From assembly GCA_003280005.1 (NCBI GenBank), contig QCGH01000003.1, positions 1 to 64,000 on the forward strand: 64,000 bases of DNA, in the 5' to 3' direction. The stretch is from Pelagibacteraceae bacterium AG-365-D07 (GTDB lineage: Bacteria; Pseudomonadota; Alphaproteobacteria; Pelagibacterales; Pelagibacteraceae). Positions 1 through 9,803 of the stretch are shown one piece after another. The notes beneath the pieces were generated by a model that was not told the origin of the DNA, ran no database searches, and was given only the letters and a program-made list of their open reading frames with translations. Both the position numbers and the translations under genes were made by a program. The number at the start of each line of letters is the position of its first letter. Position 1 is the stretch's first letter.

Positions 1-77
1 TGAATATTTTATCTAATACAGATAAAGAACTAATTGCTAAATTTAAATCAGGTTTATTAGGTTATGTATTTAAATAA
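1..77 (+). CDS. 3' end of an upstream gene (possibly obgE)
   Basis: An open frame with codons in phase with position 3 runs from the window edge to a TAA at 75-77 and encodes about 24 residues ending LLGYVFK. It overlaps the proB start at 64 by 14 bases, which suggests translational coupling. In many alphaproteobacteria the GTPase gene obgE precedes proB, so this may be its C-terminus. That identity rests on synteny only, because too little protein is visible. Confidence 0.4.
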   Translation, partial: NILSNTDKELIAKFKSGLLGYVFK

Positions 78-1170
78 TTCTAAGCAAATAGTTATAAAGA
101 TAGGTTCTTCTCTATTAATCGATTATAAAAAAAATATAAGAAAAGAATGGTTATTAAATTTTGCAAAAGATATTAAAGAATTAATTAAAAATAAAAAAAG
201 AGTAATTATAGTTAGTTCTGGTGCTATTGCTTTAGGTTGTAAAAAACTCAATATAAGCAAAAAAAATTTAAAACTTGATAAAAGTCAAGCTGTTGCATCT
301 ATTGGTCAGATTGAACTTATGAATCTTTTCAATGAAATATTCAAGAAATCTAAGTTAAATCTTTCTCAAATTCTTTTAACACTTGAAGATACAGAAATAA
401 GAAGAAGGGCAATAAATGCAAAACGTACATTTGATAATTTATTTGATCTTGGATTTATTCCTTTGGTAAATGAAAACGATAGTATCGCTACATCTGAAAT
501 AAAATATGGTGATAATGATAGGTTGGCTTCCCGTGTCGCACAAATTTCTGGCTCAGATTGTTTAATACTATTATCTGATGTAGATGGTTTATTTGATGCA
601 AATCCAAAATTAAATAAAAAGGCAAAACTAATTAACAATGTTAAAGAAATAAATACCAACATTGAAAACTACATTTCAAAAAATATTAGTGAACACGGCA
701 CCGGCGGAATGAAAACGAAGATTGAAGCTGCAAAAATCTGTCAAATATCTGGTTGCTATATGGCTATTGCAAATGGTTTGATTGATAGACCTATAAATAA
801 CATTATTCAAAATAACAACTGCACTTGGTTTTTACCGAAGGTTTCAAAATTAGATGCTAGAAAAAAATGGATAATTAGTTCAATTTCACCAAAGGGAGAG
901 TTAATTATTGATGAAGGCGCTATTCAAGCTTTAAAAAGAGGCAAAAGTCTGCTCGCTGCAGGAATTAAAAGTATAAATGGAAAATTTAATAAAGGAGACC
1001 ATGTTAAAATTTTAGATAAAAATATGAATGAACATGCAAGAGGACTTAGTTCATTTAATTCTGATGAAATTGTAAGGATTAAAGGTCAACACTCTAGTAA
1101 AATAAGTGAAGTTCTTGGATATGTATCTAAGTCTGAAGTTATTCATAAAGATGATATGGTAGAAATATAA
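64..1170 (+). CDS. proB: Glutamate 5-kinase
   Basis: ATP-dependent phosphorylation of L-glutamate to gamma-glutamyl phosphate, the first step of proline synthesis in the cytoplasm. The 368-residue length is normal. An amino-acid kinase domain fills about residues 5-240, with IKIGSS near the N-terminus, VSSGAIALG near 52, NENDSIA and SDVDGLF. A PUA domain follows (about 270-355, beginning near KGELIIDEGA). The start overlaps the end of the upstream gene. proA follows after one base, so the two proline genes form an operon. No unusual residues were noticed. Confidence 0.96.
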   Translation: MYLNNSKQIVIKIGSSLLIDYKKNIRKEWLLNFAKDIKELIKNKKRVIIVSSGAIALGCKKLNISKKNLKLDKSQAVASIGQIELMNLFNEIFKKSKLNLSQILLTLEDTEIRRRAINAKRTFDNLFDLGFIPLVNENDSIATSEIKYGDNDRLASRVAQISGSDCLILLSDVDGLFDANPKLNKKAKLINNVKEINTNIENYISKNISEHGTGGMKTKIEAAKICQISGCYMAIANGLIDRPINNIIQNNNCTWFLPKVSKLDARKKWIISSISPKGELIIDEGAIQALKRGKSLLAAGIKSINGKFNKGDHVKILDKNMNEHARGLSSFNSDEIVRIKGQHSSKISEVLGYVSKSEVIHKDDMVEI

Positions 1171-1171
1171 T

Positions 1172-2422
1172 ATGACATTAAATCTTCAAAAAATTACAAA
1201 AAACTCTAGAAAAGCTTTTGATACCAAAGTTGATCCATTAAAAAAAAACAAAGTATTAAAAAAATTTTCAAACTTATTAAAGAAAAATAAAAGAAAAATT
1301 ATACTGGAAAATCATAAAGATATAAAATTTGCTAAAAAAAAAAAAATTAAAGAAAATTTAATAAAAAGACTTGAGTTAGATGAAAAAAAAATTAATAATA
1401 TTATTAAATCTATAAATCAAATTATTAAAATAAAAGACCCTACTAATAGAATTCTTGAAAAGTGGAGAAGGCCGAACGGTTTAATTATCAAAAAAGTTAC
1501 AGTTCCAATTGGCGTAATAGCTGTAATTTATGAGAGTAGGCCGAATGTAACTTCAGATATTGCTAGTCTTTGTTTTAAATCAGGGAATGCTGTTATTTTA
1601 AGAGGTGGATCAGAAGCATTTAATACAAACAAAATAATTTCAAATTTATTTAGAATATCTTTAAAAAATTGTGGAGTTGATCAGAATTATGTTCAATTTA
1701 TTTACAAAAAAGATAGAAAAATAGTAGATAAATTGCTTTCTAAAATGAAAGGTTACATCGATTTAATAGTTCCAAGAGGAGGAAAATCATTAGTTAAAAA
1801 AGTAGATGAATTATCTACGGTTCCATATATAGGACATTTAGAAGGAATTTGTCATACTTTTATAGATAAAAAGGCAAAAATGAAAATGGCTATAGAGGTT
1901 TTAGAAAATGCAAAAATGAGAAATACAAGCATATGTGGAGCAACTGAAACAGTATTATTTCATGAGAATATTGCTAAAAAATTTATTAACCCTGTTTTAA
2001 AAAATTTACAAAAAAAAGGTTGTAATATTTTTGGAGACAAAACTGTAAAAAAATTATTTGCTGGCAAATCTAATTTAATAAATAATAAAAACTGGTCTAT
2101 AGAATACTTGTCAGCAAACATTTCAGCAAAAGTAGTTAAAAATTTAAATGAAGCAGTTAAACATATCAATCAATTTGGAACCATGCATACCGATGCTATC
2201 ATTACTGATGATAAAAGAGCAGCAGATTATTTTTTAAAAAATATCAAAAGTTCAATAGGAATTCATAATTCATCGACTCAATTTGCAGATGGTGGTGAAT
2301 TTGGCTTCGGAGCTGAAATCGGTATATCAACAAATAATCTACCTCCAAGAGGTCCTGTTGGATTAGGGCAGCTTGTAAGTTATAAATATGAAATTTATGG
2401 CAAAGGTCAAATAAGAAAATAA
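1172..2422 (+). CDS. proA: Gamma-glutamyl phosphate reductase
   Basis: NADPH-dependent reduction of gamma-glutamyl phosphate to glutamate semialdehyde, the second step of proline synthesis. At 416 residues it has the usual length of the aldehyde-dehydrogenase-like ProA family. Visible signatures are YESRPNVTSD, LRGGSEA, the catalytic cysteine region RNTSICGAT at about 250, and the C-terminal GEFGFGAEIGIST and PRGPVGL. The first 100 residues are unusually lysine-rich, as expected from the AT bias. It lies one base after proB and one base before nadD. Confidence 0.96.
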   Translation: MTLNLQKITKNSRKAFDTKVDPLKKNKVLKKFSNLLKKNKRKIILENHKDIKFAKKKKIKENLIKRLELDEKKINNIIKSINQIIKIKDPTNRILEKWRRPNGLIIKKVTVPIGVIAVIYESRPNVTSDIASLCFKSGNAVILRGGSEAFNTNKIISNLFRISLKNCGVDQNYVQFIYKKDRKIVDKLLSKMKGYIDLIVPRGGKSLVKKVDELSTVPYIGHLEGICHTFIDKKAKMKMAIEVLENAKMRNTSICGATETVLFHENIAKKFINPVLKNLQKKGCNIFGDKTVKKLFAGKSNLINNKNWSIEYLSANISAKVVKNLNEAVKHINQFGTMHTDAIITDDKRAADYFLKNIKSSIGIHNSSTQFADGGEFGFGAEIGISTNNLPPRGPVGLGQLVSYKYEIYGKGQIRK

Positions 2423-2423
2423 A

Positions 2424-2948
2424 TTGATTAGAAAAATAAAAAAAGTAGGAATTCTTGGTGGAACTTTTGATCCTTGTCATTTAGGTCATTTAAAAATATC
2501 AAAGGAAGCAAAAATAAAATTTCAACTATCAAAAATAATTTGGGCAATAACAAAGAAAAACCCATTTAAAAAAATTAGTAATGCGAAACTTACCCAAAGA
2601 ATAAAGGCCTCAAAAAAATTTACAAAAAAATATAAATTTATTAAAGTTAATTATTTTGAGAAATATACTAAATCGAACAAAACATATGATCTTCTAAACT
2701 ATTTAAAAAAGAAACTTATAAATACAGAATTATATTTAATATTAGGTGCTGACAATTTAATAACTTTTCATAAATGGAAAAAATGGAGAGATATTTCTAA
2801 AAAGTGCAATATACTTGTATTTGATAGATACCCTTATAAATCTAAAGCTTTGAAATCATTAGCTTTTAAGCAAATAGATAAAAATAAACTAAAATTTATT
2901 AGTTTTAAAAAAGTAAATATTTCATCTTCTCAATTAAGAAAAATTTGA
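2424..2948 (+). CDS. nadD: Nicotinate-nucleotide adenylyltransferase
   Basis: Transfers AMP from ATP to nicotinate mononucleotide to give deamido-NAD in NAD synthesis. The nucleotidyltransferase signature GGTFDPCHLGHL (about residues 11-22) contains the HxGH-type motif, and a late ISSSQLRK element resembles the family's ISSTxIR motif. At 174 residues it is slightly short. The start appears to be TTG one base after the proA stop, since no in-frame ATG precedes the nucleotide-binding motif. The gene is part of the proB-proA-nadD-rsfS group. Confidence 0.9.
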   Translation: MIRKIKKVGILGGTFDPCHLGHLKISKEAKIKFQLSKIIWAITKKNPFKKISNAKLTQRIKASKKFTKKYKFIKVNYFEKYTKSNKTYDLLNYLKKKLINTELYLILGADNLITFHKWKKWRDISKKCNILVFDRYPYKSKALKSLAFKQIDKNKLKFISFKKVNISSSQLRKI

Positions 2949-2965
2949 TACTGTATTTATAATTA

Positions 2966-3316
2966 ATGGATAATTCCTTAGATTTAAAAAATAAAATAAT
3001 CAAAAAGTTAGACTCCAATAAAGCCCTCGATATCGTTTCTATAGATCTAGAAGGTAAATCTTCAATTGCTGACTATATGATAATAGCTAGTGGAACATCA
3101 TCTAGGCATATTCAAGCGTTATCTGAGCAAGTTTACGAAGAATTAAAAAGTAATGGAATTTTAAATTGTAAAATTGAAGGAAAAGATTCTAAAGATTGGA
3201 AATTAGTAGATGGCATAGACTTAGTTATACATATCTTTAATCCTGAAAAAAGAAAATTTTACGAATTAGAGAAAATGTGGTCTGAACTAATTCCCAAAGA
3301 AAGATTAATGATATGA
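2966..3316 (+). CDS. rsfS: Ribosomal silencing factor RsfS
   Basis: Binds protein L14 on the 50S subunit and blocks subunit joining, lowering translation in poor conditions. The 116-residue protein shows the family core: DIVSIDLEGKSSIADYMIIA near 22-41, SSRHIQALSE, and GKDSKDWKLVDGIDLVIHIF near 76-96. Its stop overlaps the ctpA start by four bases (ATGA), so the two are coupled. The 23S methyltransferase gene rlmH, which often follows rsfS, is not here. Confidence 0.93.
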   Translation: MDNSLDLKNKIIKKLDSNKALDIVSIDLEGKSSIADYMIIASGTSSRHIQALSEQVYEELKSNGILNCKIEGKDSKDWKLVDGIDLVIHIFNPEKRKFYELEKMWSELIPKERLMI

Positions 3317-4452
3317 AAAAAATATCATACACTTTTTTTTTTTTGATATTCATTTTATCTAATTTCAAAATATTATTAGCGAATGAAACTGATATTTACA
3401 AAAAAATTGACTTGTTCAGTGAAGTCTTAGAAAAAATAAATAAAGAATATGTAGAAGATATAAATCAAAGTGATGCTATGGATGCTGCAATTAATGGGGT
3501 GTTGCAATCATTAGATCCTTATTCCTCATACATGTCTCCTGAAATGCTTAAAGAAATGCAAACAGAAACTAAAGGTGAGTTTGGTGGATTGGGTATTGAG
3601 GTAGGTATGGAAGCAGGAGTAGTAAAAGTAATTTCTCCCATCGATGGTTCTCCTGCAGAGACAGTTGGTGTTAAAGCTGGAGACTACATTGTAAAAATCG
3701 ATGGTATACAAGTTCAAGGAAAAACCTTATCCGAAGCTGTTGATTTAATGAGAGGTCCAGTTGGTAGCGAAATTGAAATTACAGTAAGAAGAATTGGTAC
3801 TAAAAAAGCTCTAACTTTTAATATTGTTCGTGATATTATTGAAATCAAATCAGTTAAATCAAAAGTATTAGAAGACAGTATAGGATATGTAAGATTAACA
3901 TCTTTTAATGATAACAGCTCAGATCAACTTGAAGATATTGTTAAAGATTTTAAAAAAAATAAAAATATAGATAAATATATTTTAGACTTACGGAATAATC
4001 CTGGAGGATTATTAAATCAAGCAATTAGAATTACAGATTTCTTTTTAGATAATGGTGAAATAGTTTCTACAAAAAGTAAAAAAAAATCAGATAATCGAAA
4101 ATGGTTTGCAAAAAAAGGTGACTTGATTAATGGAGATACTTTAATAGTACTTATAAATTATGGGTCTGCTTCAGCATCAGAAATAGTTGCTGGCGCTTTA
4201 AAAGATCACAAAAGAGCAATCATACTTGGAGAAAGTTCTTATGGTAAAGGTTCAGTTCAATCAATAATTTCTCTAAAAAATAATGGAGCAATTAGATTGA
4301 CAGTTTCTAAGTATTATCTTCCATCTGGAGACTCAATATCTGAGGTTGGAGTTAGTCCAGATATCTTTATAGCTGAAAGTTCAGATGAATTTAGAATTGA
4401 TACTGATACTGATAATCAATTAGAGTTTGCATTAAAATTACTTAATGGATAA
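3313..4452 (+). CDS. ctpA: C-terminal processing peptidase, S41 family
   Basis: Periplasmic serine protease that trims or degrades proteins from the C-terminus. The 379 residues start with a signal peptide (hydrophobic segment about 5-23, cleavage likely near LLANE). A PDZ domain lies around 85-165 (GGLGIEVG to GPVGSEIEITVRR). The S41 domain follows, with DLRNNPGGLL, the catalytic serine in YGSASASEI and the lysine in SYGKGSVQ. It overlaps rsfS at its 5' end and rppH at its 3' end (8 bases). The EnvC-type gene often found upstream is absent. Confidence 0.93.
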   Translation: MKKISYTFFFLIFILSNFKILLANETDIYKKIDLFSEVLEKINKEYVEDINQSDAMDAAINGVLQSLDPYSSYMSPEMLKEMQTETKGEFGGLGIEVGMEAGVVKVISPIDGSPAETVGVKAGDYIVKIDGIQVQGKTLSEAVDLMRGPVGSEIEITVRRIGTKKALTFNIVRDIIEIKSVKSKVLEDSIGYVRLTSFNDNSSDQLEDIVKDFKKNKNIDKYILDLRNNPGGLLNQAIRITDFFLDNGEIVSTKSKKKSDNRKWFAKKGDLINGDTLIVLINYGSASASEIVAGALKDHKRAIILGESSYGKGSVQSIISLKNNGAIRLTVSKYYLPSGDSISEVGVSPDIFIAESSDEFRIDTDTDNQLEFALKLLNG

Positions 4453-4918
4453 AAAATTTAGTAATTTACCACTTAGAAAAGGTGTAGGAGTGGCTTTATT
4501 AAATAAAAATAATCAAATATTTGTAGCAAAACGAATTGATAATCCAGATGATTTTTGGCAAATGCCACAAGGTGGAATAGATAAAGGAGAAGATCCTTTA
4601 AAAGCTGCTTACAGAGAATTAAACGAAGAGACAAGCATAAAAACCGTAGAATTAATTCAGGAAATTGAAGATGAAATAACCTACCATCTACCAGATAACT
4701 TGTTGGGCATTATTTGGAAAGGGAAATTTAAAGGACAAACTCAAAAATGGTACATTATGAGATTTTTAGGTGAAGATAATGAAATCAATCTAAATACTAA
4801 GCACCCTGAATTCTTAGAGTGGAAATGGATTAACTATGAAAATATCACAGATAAAGTGGTTAAATTTAAGCTTCATGTATATGAAAAAATTAAAAATGAA
4901 TTAAATAAACTAATTTAG
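4445..4918 (+). CDS. rppH: RNA pyrophosphohydrolase (Nudix)
   Basis: Removes pyrophosphate from 5'-triphosphate mRNA, the trigger for RNase E-dependent decay. The 157-residue protein begins with LPLRKGVGVALLN. The Nudix box GGIDKGEDPLKAAYRELNEET lies at about 42-62, after FWQMPQGG. Length and motif order match RppH rather than generic Nudix enzymes. Its start overlaps ctpA by 8 bases. Its stop overlaps that of atpC on the other strand, so there is no room for a terminator. Confidence 0.93.
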   Translation: MDKKFSNLPLRKGVGVALLNKNNQIFVAKRIDNPDDFWQMPQGGIDKGEDPLKAAYRELNEETSIKTVELIQEIEDEITYHLPDNLLGIIWKGKFKGQTQKWYIMRFLGEDNEINLNTKHPEFLEWKWINYENITDKVVKFKLHVYEKIKNELNKLI

Positions 4919-5307
4919 ACTTAAAGATTTTAATACTTCAACCTTTTGAGAAATAATAAATCTTTTTTGATCATCAAGTTTGTCGCTGGAAAGATCTTTC
5001 TCTGCTTCCTTAATCATATCTTGAATTTTAGATTTATCAGAGTTTTTTATATCAAAAATATTACTAGTCAGTATAGAAAGAGTATTATCTTTGAATTCCA
5101 CTATTCCATCATCTACATAAAAACTATTTTCTTCATTCCCTGAGCTAATTTTTATGATACCCGGTTTTAAAAATGAAATAATTGAAATGTGATCTTTCAA
5201 GATTCCCATTTCACCTTCAAAAGCTGGCACAACTACTTCTTTAACGTTATCTTTTTTTAAGAAAGATTTTTCCGGACTAACAATTTCTAAATTAAAATTT
5301 TCGCTCA

Positions 5308-5308
<1 letters not shown>
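4910..5308 (-). CDS. atpC: ATP synthase epsilon subunit
   Basis: Central-stalk subunit of F1 that couples rotation and can inhibit hydrolysis. The 132 residues show the N-terminal beta-sandwich (LEIVSPEKSFLKKDNVKEVVVPAFEGEMGIL) and a short helical C-terminus. It is last in the atpHAGDC operon and abuts atpD with a one-base overlap. The stop codon overlaps the convergent rppH stop. Weaker sequence conservation is usual for epsilon, and operon position makes the call firm. Confidence 0.94.
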
Positions 5309-7604
<2,296 letters not shown>

Positions 7605-7609
7605 ATTTT

Positions 7610-9142
7610 TTAATTAAAGTTTTTTTTAAGTTCAACAATCAATTCAGTTAGTGCTTTTTCACTATCTTCCTCTAACTTTCCAGAAGCGTTAATTGAATTA
7701 ATTATATCTTGCTTTTCTGATTTACATTTTTCGATAATTTTATTTTCAAAATTCCCTATATCTTTTTGTTCAATATCGTCTAAATAACCTCTAACACCAC
7801 AGAAAACTGAAATTACTTGTTCCGCAACTGTCATCGGTGAATATTGTCTTTGTTTTAGAAGTTCAGTTAATTTTGAACCTCTATTTAATAGTTTCTGAGT
7901 AGATGCATCTAAATCTGAACCGAACTGAGCAAATGCTGCCATCTCCCTGTATTGTGCCAGCTCAAGTTTCATTGAACCTGAAACTTTTTTCATTGCTTTA
8001 GTTTGTGCTGAAGATCCAACTCTTGACACTGATAATCCCACGTTAATTGCGGGTCTTATACCCTGGTTAAAAAGTTCAGTTTCTAAGAATATCTGGCCGT
8101 CTGTAATGGAAATCACGTTTGTTGGTATAAAAGCTGAAACGTCTCCTCCTTGAGTTTCAATTATTGGAAGTGCCGTAAGAGATCCACCACCATGTTCATC
8201 ACTTAATTTTGCGGCCCTTTCAAGTAGTCTGCTATGAAGATAAAATACATCTCCCGGATATGCTTCTCTTCCCGGGGGCCTTCTAAGCAATAATGACATT
8301 TGTCTGTATGCCACAGCTTGTTTCGAAAGATCGTCATAGATGATAAGTGCGTGCATTCCATTATCTCTAAAATATTCTCCCATAGCGCAACCTGTATATG
8401 GAGCTAAAAACTGAAGAGGAGCAGCATCTGATGCAGTTGCGGCAACAATTGTTGTGTATTCCATTGCTCCAGCTTCTTGTAAAGTTTTTTCTATTTGCCT
8501 TACTGTTGATCTTTTCTGACCTATTGCAACATATACACAATATAATTTTTGTTTTTCATCACCAGACTCATTAATTTTTTTTTGGTTAATTATTGCATCA
8601 ATTGCAACTGCTGTTTTTCCAGTTTGTCTATCTCCAATAATTAATTCTCTTTGGCCTCTTCCAATAGGAACCAAACTATCAATTGATTTCAATCCAGTTT
8701 GCATTGGTTCACTCACTGATTTCCTTGGAATAATTCCTGGTGCTTTAATTTCAACCCTGCTTCTTTTTATATCTTTATCTAAAGCTCCTTTACCATCTAT
8801 AGGATTTCCTAATCCATCAACTACTCTTCCTAATAATTCTTTTCCGACTGGAGTATCAACAATTGCTCCAGTTCTTTTTACAGTGTCTCCCTCTTTTACA
8901 GCTCTATCATCTCCAAATATTACAACACCAACATTGTCACTTTCCAAGTTTAGTGCCATTCCTTTAGATCCATCAGAAAATTCTACCATTTCTCCAGCTT
9001 GAACATTGTTCAAACCATATATTCTTGCAATACCATCGCCTACTGATAGCACTTGTCCAACCTCTGATACCTCTGCCTTGTCACCAAAGTTTTTTATTTG
9101 TTCTTTTAGTATCTTTGTAACTTCTGAAGGATTTATTTCCAT
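7610..9142 (-). CDS. atpA: ATP synthase alpha subunit
   Basis: Regulatory nucleotide-binding subunit of F1. The 510-residue length is standard. Signatures include the Walker A motif GDRQTGKT near 170, [31 protein letters not shown], the arginine-finger region [13 protein letters not shown], and the helical C-terminal domain. The N-terminus ([14 protein letters not shown]) matches the delta-binding segment. It is second in the operon, directly after atpH. The F0 genes are not nearby, as is usual in alphaproteobacteria. Confidence 0.98.
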   Translation of the reverse strand: MEINPSEVTKILKEQIKNFGDKAEVSEVGQVLSVGDGIARIYGLNNVQAGEMVEFSDGSKGMALNLESDNVGVVIFGDDRAVKEGDTVKRTGAIVDTPVGKELLGRVVDGLGNPIDGKGALDKDIKRSRVEIKAPGIIPRKSVSEPMQTGLKSIDSLVPIGRGQRELIIGDRQTGKTAVAIDAIINQKKINESGDEKQKLYCVYVAIGQKRSTVRQIEKTLQEAGAMEYTTIVAATASDAAPLQFLAPYTGCAMGEYFRDNGMHALIIYDDLSKQAVAYRQMSLLLRRPPGREAYPGDVFYLHSRLLERAAKLSDEHGGGSLTALPIIETQGGDVSAFIPTNVISITDGQIFLETELFNQGIRPAINVGLSVSRVGSSAQTKAMKKVSGSMKLELAQYREMAAFAQFGSDLDASTQKLLNRGSKLTELLKQRQYSPMTVAEQVISVFCGVRGYLDDIEQKDIGNFENKIIEKCKSEKQDIINSINASGKLEEDSEKALTELIVELKKNFN

Positions 9143-9697
9143 TTATGCCTCTATCATTTTTGTTTCTAATTGTTTTAATTTACTCTTTATAGATGTATCA
9201 ATCATAGTACTTTCAACTTTTATGATTAAACCGCCTATTAAACTTGGGTCATATTTATAGTTTAATTTTATATTTGCTCCAAAATTAGAAGCTAATTCGT
9301 CTTTAATTTTTAATATTTCTGTTTCATTTAATTCTTTAGATGATGAAAGGTCTGCTGTTATCTCACCTCTATTTTTTGAACAAGTATCGATAAAGTCTTC
9401 AATTATTTTTTCTATATAAAATAGTCGTCTTTTGGTAATTACAAAGTTTAAAAATGTTTTTAATAATTTATTTAAATTTAATTTGTCTGAAATTAAATCA
9501 AAGGCAGCTGCTTGTTGTTCAATTTTATTTGTTGGATTTTTAATAAAGTTTTTAACTTCTTCATTTTCTGAAACCAATTTAAGGATAGCTATAGCTTGTT
9601 GCTCAATCTCACTTAATGAGCCAGTTTCATTTCCAAGCTCATACAATGCCTGAGAATAACTATTTGTGCTCGCAAATGTTACTTTTTGATCAGTCAA
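9143..9697 (-). CDS. atpH: ATP synthase delta subunit
   Basis: Peripheral-stalk subunit that fixes the alpha3-beta3 head to the F0 b subunits. The 184 residues show the family pattern of an N-terminal helical bundle (SYSQALYELGNE), a central VKNFIKNPT, and a C-terminal SLIGGLIIKVESTMIDTSIKSKLKQLE. The start appears to be TTG at 9697, supported by an AAGGAA ribosome-binding site about five bases upstream and the lack of a nearby in-frame ATG. It is first in the F1 operon, with a candidate promoter upstream. Confidence 0.93.
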   Translation of the reverse strand: MTDQKVTFASTNSYSQALYELGNETGSLSEIEQQAIAILKLVSENEEVKNFIKNPTNKIEQQAAAFDLISDKLNLNKLLKTFLNFVITKRRLFYIEKIIEDFIDTCSKNRGEITADLSSSKELNETEILKIKDELASNFGANIKLNYKYDPSLIGGLIIKVESTMIDTSIKSKLKQLETKMIEA

Positions 9698-9740
9698 TAT
9701 GTTCCTTATTTTCTTAAGAATTATTTTAAAATTGCCGATT

Positions 9741-9769
9741 AAATACCATACGAAATAATTCTGTTCAAG
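9741..9769 (-). promoter_or_regulatory. Candidate sigma-70 promoter of the atpHAGDC operon
   Basis: On the minus strand, TTGAAC (-35, complement of 9764-9769) is followed after exactly 17 bases by TATTTA (-10, complement of 9741-9746). This would start transcription about 35 bases before atpH. The -35 box lies inside an inverted repeat. The assignment is from motif and spacing only. Confidence 0.5.
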
Positions 9770-9781
9770 TTACAGAATTTA
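9757..9781. repeat. Inverted repeat upstream of the atp operon
   Basis: TAATTCTGT and ACAGAATTA-type arms form a 9-bp perfect inverted repeat around the 7-base centre TCAAGTT, between the priA stop and atpH. It could be a 3' hairpin of priA mRNA. However, the T-run on the minus strand lies before the hairpin rather than after it, so it does not look like an intrinsic terminator. It overlaps the candidate -35 box of the atp promoter and could be an operator. Confidence 0.45.
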
Positions 9782-9803
9782 AAAAAAGGCTTATTTTATA
9801 GGG

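Noticed and set aside
9757-9781. Intrinsic terminator of priA
   Set aside because: The hairpin has an A/T core, and the T-run lies on the wrong side for minus-strand transcription.
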